A stretch of DNA of 47,702 nucleotides from a virus: the IMG/VR virus record IMGVR_UViG_3300042691_030306, positions 1 through 47,702 of that record. One strand, 5' to 3'. Under the pieces are notes generated by a model, which worked only from the letters and a program-made list of their open reading frames with translations, was not told the DNA's origin and did no database searches. Position numbers and translations under genes: made by a program. Each line of letters begins with the position of its first letter. The first letter of the stretch is position 1. Shown here one piece after another: positions 1 through 6,087 of this stretch.

Positions 1-83
1 TTATTAGATTTTAGCATAAAATGGAGTTGTCGTGCTTGGTCTTCTGTGAGTGTGAGTTTATACTGCTTTTGGACTTCAATCAT
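1..83 (-). CDS. Partial small conserved phage protein (N-terminus only)
   Basis: An ATG at 83-81 opens a frame that runs 27 codons to the window edge without a stop. It begins MIEVQKQYKLTLTEDQ, followed by ARQLHFMLKSN. The ATG overlaps the TGA of the next upstream gene as ATGA, the coupling used throughout this block, which is the main reason to believe it. GGGAGG lies 8-13 nt upstream as a ribosome site. The charged, amphipathic start gives no recognisable function. Confidence 0.6.
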   Translation of the reverse strand, partial: MIEVQKQYKLTLTEDQARQLHFMLKSN

Positions 84-292
84 TTCCGTGCCTCCCAATA
101 CTTACCTTCCATACCACATCCTTGATACTTTCTCACACTATCACAATAACGACCATTAGATTTTCCAGTCACAACATTTTCAGTCACAAGAGGATGAAGG
201 CATAAGTCAAAAGTGTCTCCAAATCCAGTAATACGAGCACCCCAATCTCTCTTATAGTGCTTACAATCTTTACAGAGTTTGATGTCAGTCAC
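80..292 (-). CDS. Small cysteine-rich protein, possible zinc binder
   Basis: A 70-aa protein if started at the GTG at 292. That GTG overlaps the stop of the upstream gene as GTGA and has GGAG about 7 nt upstream; a TTG further out (307) is less likely. Near the N-terminus is LCKDCKHY, followed by DLCLHP, RYCDS and GCGME, giving six cysteines and several histidines in a short chain. Spacing such as CxxC is what small phage metal-binding proteins show, so zinc binding is an inference. I do not recognise the family. Confidence 0.65.
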   Translation of the reverse strand: MTDIKLCKDCKHYKRDWGARITGFGDTFDLCLHPLVTENVVTGKSNGRYCDSVRKYQGCGMEGKYWEARK

Positions 293-513
293 TGAGGTTC
301 TCCACAATCACAATCAAAGTCAAGATACTCAATCACAGGTTCTCTCAAATAGTTACAAAGGTGCCACTGTGCTTCTTCAAATGTAGAATAATCACCATCC
401 CTATATTCATCTACAAATAGATTATACCAAAACAATCCAAATCTTTTGTGTTGTGGGTAGTATCTGGTTGAGTGTCCGTCTGTTACTTTTTTGATGCGGT
501 AGTTTTTAGTCAT
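289..513 (-). CDS. Small hypothetical protein rich in aromatic residues
   Basis: A 74-aa protein starting MTKNYRIKKVTDG. The ATG at 513 is preferred over the one at 519 because GGAAG then lies 6 nt upstream, whereas the earlier ATG touches it. The start overlaps the upstream stop by 8 nt. The chain is rich in Tyr, Trp and Phe (KRFGLFWYNLFVDEYRDGD) and ends in an acidic, Cys-containing tail (DFDCDCGEPQ). No family recognised. It is followed by a GTGA-coupled gene, so the pair is probably co-translated. Confidence 0.65.
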   Translation of the reverse strand: MTKNYRIKKVTDGHSTRYYPQHKRFGLFWYNLFVDEYRDGDYSTFEEAQWHLCNYLREPVIEYLDFDCDCGEPQ

Positions 514-832
514 TCCCATCTTCCCAGAAATCTTTCCATTCTACCTTATACTCATCAGTCATCCATTCTACCTCAAAACCACTCACATCTGATTGACGAA
601 GACCAAAATCATTAACAAGTTCATTAGCAATATCATTTGCCAAGTAATCACCAAAGTCTTCTGGACTTCTCAAGTCACTATATGGGTTGGTGGCAGGATT
701 AAACTTCACACAGAAGGTGATTTTATATCCTTCAACACAATCCTTTGATTCACTCAATACTTGTTTGCGTTCTTCAATTTGCTTTTCAAGTTGTTGAAGT
801 TCTTTGAAAGAAAGTTTAGAAATGTCAGTCAT
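506..832 (-). CDS. Small acidic hypothetical protein
   Basis: A 108-aa protein starting MTDISKLSFKELQQLEKQIE. The first 30 residues look like a short coiled coil (ELQQLEKQIEERKQVL). The rest is acidic, with aromatic pairs near the end (VEWKDFWEDGND). The N-terminal helix resembles those of small H-NS-like or scaffold proteins, but that is only a shape resemblance and I would not name it. It overlaps its upstream neighbour by 8 nt and its downstream neighbour by 8 nt. Confidence 0.65.
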   Translation of the reverse strand: MTDISKLSFKELQQLEKQIEERKQVLSESKDCVEGYKITFCVKFNPATNPYSDLRSPEDFGDYLANDIANELVNDFGLRQSDVSGFEVEWMTDEYKVEWKDFWEDGND

Positions 833-1004
833 AAGGGTGTTGTGCGTCTTTGTGCCATACTCGGGTGAAAACTAACCATTTTTCTACATCACTTCGCATT
901 TCTGCCATCCAGTGCTGATTATTACTGTCAATGGCATCCAAGTAATGTGTTCCTGTTTTAGGACAAATGGTTCTTGTGACTTGTGTGAATTTTACCTTTT
1001 CCAT
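825..1004 (-). CDS. Very small hypothetical protein (59 aa)
   Basis: An intact 59-codon frame from ATG 1004 to TGA 825, starting MEKVKFTQVTRTICPK and ending HKDAQHPYD. It fills what would otherwise be a 170-nt gap. Its ATG shares one base with the upstream TAA (TAATG), and its stop overlaps the next ATG by 8 nt, just as its neighbours do. The middle contains HWMAEMRSDVEKWLVF, a likely amphipathic helix. No family recognised; the coupling pattern is the main support. Confidence 0.6.
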   Translation of the reverse strand: MEKVKFTQVTRTICPKTGTHYLDAIDSNNQHWMAEMRSDVEKWLVFTRVWHKDAQHPYD

Positions 1005-1195
1005 TAGAGTGCCTCAATTTCATCAGCAATTTCACGCAAAACAGATACGGGGTCTTCAAGTTCTCCACAATCCGTGCATAACCTATCAGCAACTTCGTTG
1101 ATTACACGGGCAATCAACTTCTGCCTATCTTTACTTTTGGGTCTCATAGAGAGTTCCATCGTACATTCCAAGATTTGTAGTGCTCTAGTAGTCAT
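1004..1195 (-). CDS. Small hypothetical protein (63 aa)
   Basis: Started at the ATG at 1195 (MTTRALQILECTMELSMR) because a strong GGGGGA site lies just upstream. A longer reading would run deep into the preceding gene without a ribosome site. The product is mostly helical, with a central CTDCGE motif and an acidic C-terminus (REIADEIEAL). It overlaps the upstream gene by 11 nt. Function unknown. Confidence 0.6.
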   Translation of the reverse strand: MTTRALQILECTMELSMRPKSKDRQKLIARVINEVADRLCTDCGELEDPVSVLREIADEIEAL

Positions 1196-1454
1196 ACTTC
1201 CCCCTGTACCATTCAAGGTCTCTTGGTTTTGTATCAACTATACAACAAGCAAAGTGAAATCGTTTGTATCGTATAACACTCCCAAACAAATGATGAGAAC
1301 CCATACTCAATGAAATTGCTGGGAAAATCTCATCACCACTATAATCGTCCCACTGAACTGTAATATCCAGAAGAGCAAACTTGGGGGATGAGAGAACTTG
1401 GAAGAACCATTCTTTTCCATAGTCCTCATAGGTTTCATAATCAAAGAGTTTCAT
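1185..1454 (-). CDS. Small protein, paralogue of the 3040-3321 product
   Basis: An 89-aa protein starting MKLFDYETYEDYGKEWFF. It lines up along its length with the 93-aa product at 3040-3321: both begin MKLF, then share EDYGKE, a Y/F-x-LL core, an MG pair followed by LF, and a C-terminal W or WR segment. The two are evidently duplicated genes within one 2-kb block that have since diverged. Overlaps of 14 nt upstream and 11 nt downstream fit the local operon. No known function. Confidence 0.7.
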   Translation of the reverse strand: MKLFDYETYEDYGKEWFFQVLSSPKFALLDITVQWDDYSGDEIFPAISLSMGSHHLFGSVIRYKRFHFACCIVDTKPRDLEWYRGKYDY

Positions 1455-1728
1455 ACTTTGCCTCCACTTCTTTTACACGTTCCATAAAACTATCTTCCCC
1501 GTGGTCTCCACTGTATAAGTAGTCCACGTGCCTCATAATTTCTGACATCTTACGAAGTTTAGGGAGTTGTGCTTTCAGATACTTGAGAGTTTCTGGTGAA
1601 AAATTGGGAGCATACTCATACTCATCCAGTTTTTTGTTGTTGTTTTGGATTTCTACTTCAAGTTCATCAGCAAACTGTGCTACCTTGTAGTAATCGTAAC
1701 CACAGTCACCAAAGTGTCCACCACTCAT
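1441..1728 (-). CDS. Conserved phage protein with MSGGHF start
   Basis: A 95-aa protein beginning MSGGHFGDCGYDYYKVAQFA. The MSGGHF opening followed by a helical, Glu/Lys-rich body is a pattern I recall from many small phage hypothetical proteins; no biochemical role is known to me. The C-terminal half (KYLKAQLPKLRKMSEIMRHV) is strongly helical and ends ERVKEVEAKYETL. The start overlaps the previous stop as ATGA. Confidence 0.7.
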   Translation of the reverse strand: MSGGHFGDCGYDYYKVAQFADELEVEIQNNNKKLDEYEYAPNFSPETLKYLKAQLPKLRKMSEIMRHVDYLYSGDHGEDSFMERVKEVEAKYETL

Positions 1729-1901
1729 TCCTCATCCTCCTCATAAGGGAACATTTCATCATACTCTTCATCAGTCAGAGTCAGATACTGAACGTTAGCA
1801 TTCTTGTGTTCTTCAGCATAAACTAACTGGTAGTGTGTGAAGTCAGAGAGACTTGTGCTCCCGTATTCTACCACACCATCAACAAAACAAAGGTAGTTCA
1901 C
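1725..1901 (-). CDS. Small acidic hypothetical protein, GTG start
   Basis: A 58-aa protein started at the GTG at 1901, which overlaps the upstream TGA as GTGA and has GGGAGG four bases upstream. It reads (M)NYLCFVDGVVEYGSTSLSD and ends in a very acidic tail, MFPYEEDEE. A TTG at 1913 would lengthen it by four residues but lies before the ribosome site. Function unknown. Confidence 0.6.
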   Translation of the reverse strand: MNYLCFVDGVVEYGSTSLSDFTHYQLVYAEEHKNANVQYLTLTDEEYDEMFPYEEDEE

Positions 1902-2098
1902 AATACCTCCCAATCACATTCCCAATGACAATCGTTGCTTACATTGACCCAGAAGAAGTATTTTTGGTTCTCTGATGCGAGAAACAGCATACCATCACCT
2001 TTGTCTTGCTCTACAATACAGATGGCGTTGTTGTCCATCATATTAGCAAGACGGTTCTTTGCTTTACTGCTCTTCGGTTTTACAGTCACTCTTCGCAT
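1898..2098 (-). CDS. Small conserved cyanophage protein
   Basis: A 66-aa protein with a basic N-terminus (MRRVTVKPKSSKAKNRLAN) and an aromatic, acidic C-terminal half containing QKYFFWVNVSND and HWECDWEVL. I recall near-identical short proteins from other cyanophages, always unnamed. The basic start next to a compact aromatic body could fit nucleic-acid binding, but this is only inference. It overlaps the upstream gene by 35 nt, one of the longest overlaps in the block. Confidence 0.65.
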   Translation of the reverse strand: MRRVTVKPKSSKAKNRLANMMDNNAICIVEQDKGDGMLFLASENQKYFFWVNVSNDCHWECDWEVL

Positions 2099-2255
2099 TG
2101 AGGGTCACCCGTGGTTGAATCTCCATAAGTTCATTATACAACATCTTGGCAAACCCATAGTGGGGTCTTATGCCAGTTTCGATACTGGTTGAGGTGGCAA
2201 CAGTCCACATAATATCAAGTTCTTTTTTATCAGGTAGTTTCTTCATCTTTCTCAT
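2064..2255 (-). CDS. Small basic hypothetical protein
   Basis: A 63-aa protein starting MRKMKKLPDKKELDIMW; a second ATG three codons in (2246) is an equally good start. The body TSIETGIRPHYGFAKMLYNE looks like a short helical segment and the tail is polar. It overlaps genes on both sides (26 nt upstream, 35 nt downstream), so the gene is more strongly supported than its exact start. No function recognised. Confidence 0.55.
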   Translation of the reverse strand: MRKMKKLPDKKELDIMWTVATSTSIETGIRPHYGFAKMLYNELMEIQPRVTLNAKSDCKTEEQ

Positions 2256-2634
2256 CAGTCAGGACAGTTCCCATGGGACCTTTTTTGAGGCGTTCCCACT
2301 CTTCTTCTGCTTGTCGCATATCATCAAACTTACCTTTCAAGTCCTCACCCAAAGTCAGTTCAAACTCATCAGCAACCTTACGCATATTTTCTTGACTTCT
2401 CTCTTCACCAAATGCAACACCACAACCACCTTTCATAATGTTGAGTTCATCGTGACCCATCGCACGAGCAACAGTCGCAAAGAATCGAAACAGTTGATAG
2501 ACATTAAGATCTTCGGCAGGAATCTGAAAAGTATAATGCTCTTCTGGAAGACATGTATCATCAAAACCACTACTGTAACTAGTGGAAGTCCATTCAGAAT
2601 CAAAAGAAACTTTGAGAGTTGCCTTGTAAGTCAT
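2230..2634 (-). CDS. Conserved hypothetical protein behind a strong promoter
   Basis: A 134-aa acidic protein starting MTYKATLKVSFDSEWTSTSY. It has a beta-rich first half and a helical second half (ADEFELTLGEDLKGKFDDM, followed by RQAEEEWERLKKG). It is the first gene after the promoter at 2656-2706, so it heads the early transcript that runs through the small genes down to the window edge. There are no enzyme motifs and I do not recognise the family. Confidence 0.65.
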   Translation of the reverse strand: MTYKATLKVSFDSEWTSTSYSSGFDDTCLPEEHYTFQIPAEDLNVYQLFRFFATVARAMGHDELNIMKGGCGVAFGEERSQENMRKVADEFELTLGEDLKGKFDDMRQAEEEWERLKKGPMGTVLTDEKDEETT

Positions 2635-2655
2635 TGGTTTATTTCGGATGTACTC

Positions 2656-2706
2656 ATTATAGGGGTAACTCCACTCATTCTAGGGGTGGATGTGCCAGTT
2701 TGTCAA
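2656..2706 (-). promoter_or_regulatory. Sigma-70-type promoter with a duplicated -10 element
   Basis: TTGACA (2706-2701), then 18 nt, then TAGAAT (2682-2677); a second -10, TATAAT, follows at 2661-2656. The two -10 boxes lie in near-identical copies of ACCCCTANAATGAGT spaced 21 nt apart. The -35 starts within the stop of the upstream gene. It would drive the genes from 2634 leftwards. Confidence 0.7.
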
Positions 2707-3053
2707 GTGTCCTCGTCGGGCAGTTCTTCATCTAAATCTACATCAATTCCATCAGTGAGTTCTTTCATTCGTTCAAAGAAATCTTCATCTAATGGAATCA
2801 GTTTCTCTTCTCCACGATCAATTCTATCACACATTTCCATCAGATACTCAAGAAACTCTTTTGGAAGAGTTTCATCAAGGTTAATACTCGTCCAGAACCA
2901 ATTATAACATTCTTCATAAGGGTCATCATCTTTCAGTAGAGCATAGTTCTCATAGTTTCCACTGATGAGATCTCTCCACATCTTAAAGTTATTCCAGATC
3001 TCTCTCCAACCAGTTTGAAGGCAGTGTCCGAAATAATACTCAATCCAGTTCAT
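2703..3053 (-). CDS. Acidic hypothetical protein (116 aa)
   Basis: Started at ATG 3053 (MNWIEYYFGHCLQTGWREIW), 14 nt inside the end of the upstream gene, in keeping with the local coupling. The longer frame upstream is simply the other reading of the previous gene. The product is rich in Trp and Tyr at its N-terminus and ends in a run of acidic residues (DVDLDEELPDEDT). Function unknown. The promoter at 2656-2706 begins at its stop codon. Confidence 0.65.
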   Translation of the reverse strand: MNWIEYYFGHCLQTGWREIWNNFKMWRDLISGNYENYALLKDDDPYEECYNWFWTSINLDETLPKEFLEYLMEMCDRIDRGEEKLIPLDEDFFERMKELTDGIDVDLDEELPDEDT

Positions 3054-3321
3054 TTTTTTGGACATAGAACAATTCATCTCTCCAGTTTCTACCAGCAATA
3101 TCAAAACTAAATCCCAACTTACCAAAAGTAAAAAGAAGTGAAAATAATCGACCATATCCCATGCAGATTTGTAGATAGGGCCATTCCATCCAGTTACTAT
3201 ATTCACCAATATCAAATTCAACTTGAAGAAGTGAATATCGTTCTGTAAGAAAGAGTGCTAGGTAAAACTCTTTTCCATAATCCTCCCTTACACCCCATTT
3301 TGCGACTTGAAACAGTTTCAT
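3040..3321 (-). CDS. Small protein, paralogue of the 1185-1454 product
   Basis: A 93-aa protein starting MKLFQVAKWGVREDYGKE. It shares the MKLF start, the EDYGKE motif, the L-L-x-V core and the MG...LFS segment with the product of 1185-1454. It overlaps the preceding stop as ATGA and the next start by 14 nt. It is aromatic and mixed alpha/beta in appearance, with no catalytic signature. Confidence 0.7.
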   Translation of the reverse strand: MKLFQVAKWGVREDYGKEFYLALFLTERYSLLQVEFDIGEYSNWMEWPYLQICMGYGRLFSLLFTFGKLGFSFDIAGRNWRDELFYVQKNELD

Positions 3322-3500
3322 ACCATTTTCCTCTTTTCAGTGTCGAATACAGTCCATTTTGCTATTTTAAGACACATCAGTAAAGTCTGATGTTCTCTAT
3401 CATATAATTGCCAATCTCCTTTAACTTTTGCGGCATAACGTCGTTGAAATGCACAACACCATACGTTCTTGTAGATTTTTGCTTTTTCTGTAAGAGTCAT
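3318..3500 (-). CDS. Small basic hypothetical protein (60 aa)
   Basis: Started at the ATG at 3500 (MTLTEKAKIYKNVWCCAFQR), which overlaps the DUF4385 stop as ATGA; five more codons could be read upstream but would lose this coupling. It has a CC pair and several Lys/Arg residues and ends DTEKRKMV. It is again ATGA-coupled to the next gene. No function recognised. Confidence 0.6.
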   Translation of the reverse strand: MTLTEKAKIYKNVWCCAFQRRYAAKVKGDWQLYDREHQTLLMCLKIAKWTVFDTEKRKMV

Positions 3501-3958
3501 TCTATTGCTCTCCACTCTTTTCTCATTCTAACATACTCTGGATCATAAGCAACCCTGTCGCGTATTTCTTTAAATATAGTCGCAGATTTTGCTTTAATCG
3601 ACACCAGAGCGTCTGTTTCTTGAGGAAGTATGGCACCAGTCGAATCGTATTTTTTTCCGTTCTTATGATTCGCATACCTTCTGGCGCGAGTGAATCCCAT
3701 CTCAAGGAACTTTCGCGACATATCCATTCCAATGAAATCCTTCTGTCGTTTGTAATCACAATACAATTCGTATATCTTATCAGCAGATTTACGAGCAGTA
3801 TCCACATCTTTAAACCTCCAGTGGCAACATATGTCATCAGTGTAAGGTCTCACAAGAAGAACTCCTTGTTCTCCGCGACCAATGCGATAAAGTTTTTTTG
3901 TATTTTGATCTGTAAAATCAAGACTCTTATAATCAAGAGAGTAATCAAACTCTTTCAT
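3497..3958 (-). CDS. DUF4385-like protein
   Basis: A 153-aa protein that matches my memory of the DUF4385 family of phages and bacteria. It has an aspartate/tyrosine-rich start, then LYRIGRGEQGVLLVRPYTD, then HWRFKDVDTARKSADKIY, and the strongly conserved block MGFTRARRYANHKNGKKYD near residues 86-104. The length is typical of the family. The biochemical role is unknown; the conserved Arg and His residues suggest binding to an anionic ligand, which is inference. Its ATG shares one base with the upstream stop (TAATG). Confidence 0.75.
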   Translation of the reverse strand: MKEFDYSLDYKSLDFTDQNTKKLYRIGRGEQGVLLVRPYTDDICCHWRFKDVDTARKSADKIYELYCDYKRQKDFIGMDMSRKFLEMGFTRARRYANHKNGKKYDSTGAILPQETDALVSIKAKSATIFKEIRDRVAYDPEYVRMRKEWRAIE

Positions 3959-4191
3959 TACTTGCTTTCAAACTCTTTCTGCAATTCTTTAGCAATCTTA
4001 TATGCCCTTCTCCAGATCAAATATTTTACTACAGGGTTTGCTGGATTGTGAAGTATCCACCACTTAGTCTTCTCATATTGTACTCTTGCCAGTTGAGTTA
4101 GCATATAAAATGCCCTCGCTACAGACTGATCGGTAATAATCAAATATGCCACACAAAAGAATATGATAAAGTAGATGTAGAGGGTATTCAT
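3958..4191 (-). CDS. Single-pass membrane protein, conserved in cyanophages
   Basis: A 77-aa protein with an N-terminal hydrophobic helix, roughly residues 3-20 (LYIYFIIFFCVAYLIIT). An amphipathic, basic, Trp-rich remainder follows (KTKWWILHNPANPVVKYLIW) and ends AKELQKEFESK. It probably sits in the host inner membrane with a cytoplasmic tail. I recall similar short cyanophage proteins without a known role. ATGA overlap with the gene upstream. Confidence 0.65.
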   Translation of the reverse strand: MNTLYIYFIIFFCVAYLIITDQSVARAFYMLTQLARVQYEKTKWWILHNPANPVVKYLIWRRAYKIAKELQKEFESK

Positions 4192-4358
4192 TTTCGATCA
4201 CTCTTTACTATAATTGGGCAGGTAGGAATTATTTTTTTTATTTCTTCAGATAGTTCATTCTTAATCTGCTTAGATAGATTTTCTTTTGCTTCGATGCGAT
4301 TGATTATACCAATTGCCTGATTGCAAGTAATGATCGTCGTAAGAAACAGAGCAGTCAT
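4188..4358 (-). CDS. Small protein with hydrophobic N-terminus (56 aa)
   Basis: ATG 4358 to TGA 4188, starting MTALFLTTIITCNQAIGII. A good ribosome site (GGAGAG) lies about 4-9 nt upstream and the stop overlaps the next ATG as ATGA. The first 20 residues could be a signal anchor, and the TxITC context even resembles a weak lipobox. The remainder is Lys/Glu-rich. It is probably exported or membrane-bound together with its 77-aa neighbour; function unknown. Confidence 0.6.
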   Translation of the reverse strand: MTALFLTTIITCNQAIGIINRIEAKENLSKQIKNELSEEIKKIIPTCPIIVKSDRK

Positions 4359-4379
4359 AGCTCTCTCCTATTCTCAAAA

Positions 4380-4387
4380 TATTTATT
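4380..4387 (-). promoter_or_regulatory. Possible T4-type late promoter (AATAAATA)
   Basis: AATAAATA (4387-4380) lies 22 nt upstream of the ATG at 4358, overlapping the end of the preceding gene. It is one or two bases away from the T4 late consensus TATAAATA. No -35 is expected for this class. Supported only by motif and position. Confidence 0.35.
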
Positions 4388-4589
4388 GACTAAATCCCTT
4401 GGTCTTAACCTTTTTTTTATCTTTGACGATTATAACATCTAAAAAATCGGGGATCTGGCAGTTCTGGAACCAGAACCCCTGAGCATCCGTCCAATTGTCG
4501 AAAAATACCTTTTTGTCATTTTTCAGGACAATTTCATAGGTATGTCGATCATAAGGGACATCAGATGTGACCTTAAATGTCTGAGTCAT
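4383..4589 (-). CDS. Small hypothetical protein (68 aa)
   Basis: Starts MTQTFKVTSDVPYDRHTYE and is mostly beta-like in character, with a Lys-rich tail (VKDKKKVKTKGFSQ). Its start overlaps the previous stop as ATGA. No motif recognised. Confidence 0.6.
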   Translation of the reverse strand: MTQTFKVTSDVPYDRHTYEIVLKNDKKVFFDNWTDAQGFWFQNCQIPDFLDVIIVKDKKKVKTKGFSQ

Positions 4590-4807
4590 AGAAATTTGTT
4601 GAGTGAAGAGACTGATTTGCCCTTTATTGCCTTTAAAATATAAGACTTGGCAGTCTTATAGGTGCTGGCAGTATGAACTTGCTGTCCATTGTAAAGGATT
4701 ACAAACTTTTTCCCCCACGGGACGGCAGCCCATGTGCCGTCCTTGGTCACATATCCATTGGGGTCTCCTGGTACGTTGTCCAGGAGGGTTTCGTTTTGTA
4801 TGTTCAT
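4586..4807 (-). CDS. Small hypothetical protein (73 aa)
   Basis: Starts MNIQNETLLDNVPGDPNGYV. The segment KDGTWAAVPWGKKFVILYNG looks like two short beta strands; the tail SYILKAIKGKSVSSLNKFL is basic. It is ATGA-coupled on both sides to equally small genes, so the three (45, 73 and 68 aa) form one translational unit. Function unknown. Confidence 0.6.
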   Translation of the reverse strand: MNIQNETLLDNVPGDPNGYVTKDGTWAAVPWGKKFVILYNGQQVHTASTYKTAKSYILKAIKGKSVSSLNKFL

Positions 4808-4941
4808 ACGGCAGTCACACTGACCACCTTGGCAGTTGGATTCCGTGCCAGAGCAGTCCTCTTGGCATCCTGATAGTCCCGTGCTTCAACGTGCTCATAG
4901 AACACTTTACCAGCAACATACAGTTCAACTTTGCAACGCAT
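4804..4941 (-). CDS. Very small conserved cyanophage protein (45 aa)
   Basis: ATG 4941 to TGA 4804, starting MRCKVELYVAGKVFYEHVEA and ending with ARDYQDAKRTALARNP and a short beta tail. GGAG lies 8-11 nt upstream, and the stop is ATGA-coupled to the next gene. I recall near-identical short proteins in other cyanophages (two strands, then a helix), none with a known role. The codon use looks clean and the frame fills an otherwise empty gap. Confidence 0.7.
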   Translation of the reverse strand: MRCKVELYVAGKVFYEHVEARDYQDAKRTALARNPTAKVVSVTAV

Positions 4942-4996
4942 TGGTTTTCTCCTTGGATTCAGAAATTAAAATAATTGCTAATCAATGAAAGTGCTT

Positions 4997-5968
4997 TTAT
5001 CGAATCAATTTGTCAGGATCCTCGGCACCAAGAGCTTGAGGAACAAATCCTTCGATTGAAAGAAGTTCAAAAGTAGGATCCGTATTATACTTCTCGGCAG
5101 CAACCCGAAACATCTTATTCAATTTTGCGATCTGTTTGACAAGTTTCTTACGTTCATCAGATGCCTTTTCTGCAGTAACATTCTGAAGAAATCCAACTGG
5201 AAAAGGATCTTTACCTTCTGCAACTGCCTGAAGTGCATCAAAGAATGCCCGTTTATGATAAGTGCTGTTGCCATTGTTGATCGCAATCACTTCTGCATTT
5301 TCAGGAAGTTTATCCTTCAAAATTTTCTTTACAAGAGTTTCTGCAGATTCTTTATTGAAGGAAACCATACTTGACGAAGCCATAATGTTGTTTACGACTT
5401 TGTTACAACGATTTTCCACTACCTTTTGACTGAAAGAGTGTGGGATAGAGTTCCACCAATTCATACATTCTTGAACTGTAGGAGGGGAATCTTGCCGTGC
5501 AATCCAATTTCGTAGACGAACTTCAAAATCGTCTTCAGTGGCAGGTTTTGAAGGAGAGTGATTGTTGCATCCCAATCCAAGTTCGTCTTTCAAATCTTCG
5601 ATAGAAAAACCAGATTTCAGATCAACAACAAGATAAATCCATTTCTCTTGTTCTAGAACTTTAAGAGCACCACCACGGGTAAAACCATCCACAGAAGTTC
5701 CATCAGGAAGAATAATAGGAGGAGTAACATCAACCTGCATACCATTCACTTCAATGGCATTTTTGATCCTTTCACGGTTTACATAGTCCGTTCCAGTTGA
5801 TCGAGCAACGTTGACTTCTTGCCCACCAGCATTGGTGTAGATGATAGAAGAACAATCTCGAATTTCAAGTCCAATTACGTTTGCAGTTCTGAACTTAGGA
5901 AGTTCAAAGTCGTTGAACCAATTCAAGTCAGGTACGCCACAAGGCACACTAATCTTTTGAAATTTCAT
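4997..5968 (-). CDS. ParB-like protein of unknown role
   Basis: A 323-aa protein. Residues about 61-118 resemble the ParB N-terminal fold: a helix (VNRERIKNAIEVNG), then PPIILPDG, then VDGFTRGGAL at 93-102, equivalent to the G-x-R-R nucleotide-binding box of ParB. In known ParB-like proteins this fold binds CTP or acts as a nuclease or kinase. The C-terminal two thirds are helical and Lys-rich, with no helix-turn-helix that I can see. It is downstream of the helicase and has its own promoter at 6034-6062. Its leader contains a TTGAAAG/CTTTCAA stem and has no clear ribosome site before the ATG. Confidence 0.6.
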   Translation of the reverse strand: MKFQKISVPCGVPDLNWFNDFELPKFRTANVIGLEIRDCSSIIYTNAGGQEVNVARSTGTDYVNRERIKNAIEVNGMQVDVTPPIILPDGTSVDGFTRGGALKVLEQEKWIYLVVDLKSGFSIEDLKDELGLGCNNHSPSKPATEDDFEVRLRNWIARQDSPPTVQECMNWWNSIPHSFSQKVVENRCNKVVNNIMASSSMVSFNKESAETLVKKILKDKLPENAEVIAINNGNSTYHKRAFFDALQAVAEGKDPFPVGFLQNVTAEKASDERKKLVKQIAKLNKMFRVAAEKYNTDPTFELLSIEGFVPQALGAEDPDKLIR

Positions 5969-6033
5969 TTAAAATCATGCGAGATACAATATTGAAAGTG
6001 CTTCAGCAAGAGCATTTGCCTTTCAACCCCCAT

Positions 6034-6062
6034 ACTATAGGGTAAAAAAAGAGGGGTGTCAA
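6034..6062 (-). promoter_or_regulatory. Sigma-70 promoter embedded in a terminator
   Basis: TTGACA (6062-6057), a 17-nt spacer and TATAGT (6039-6034). The -35 spans the loop of the terminator at 6044-6069 and the spacer contains the T-tract. CCC precedes and ATGGGGG overlaps and follows the -10, as at 16479-16507. It drives the ParB-like gene. Confidence 0.8.
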
Positions 6063-6069
6063 CCCCTCT
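6044..6069 (-). terminator. Intrinsic terminator after the helicase
   Basis: Stem AGAGGGGT (6069-6062) pairs with ACCCCTCT (6057-6050) around a TGAC loop, followed by six further Ts. It lies 18 nt after the helicase stop codon. Confidence 0.9.
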
Positions 6070-6087
6070 GTACCATATGAAGAAGTG

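Noticed and set aside
2170-2907. A 245-codon open frame on the plus strand
   Set aside because: Lies opposite three well-supported coupled genes; Ser/Phe-rich product typical of a shadow frame.
2703-3221. Longer reading of the 116-aa gene with a hydrophobic N-terminus
   Set aside because: The extra 56 codons overlap the preceding gene completely and lack a ribosome site; the hydrophobic stretch is the other frame of that gene.
4590-4974. Plus-strand frames of 123 and 66 codons
   Set aside because: They lie opposite three ATGA-coupled minus-strand genes with good ribosome sites.
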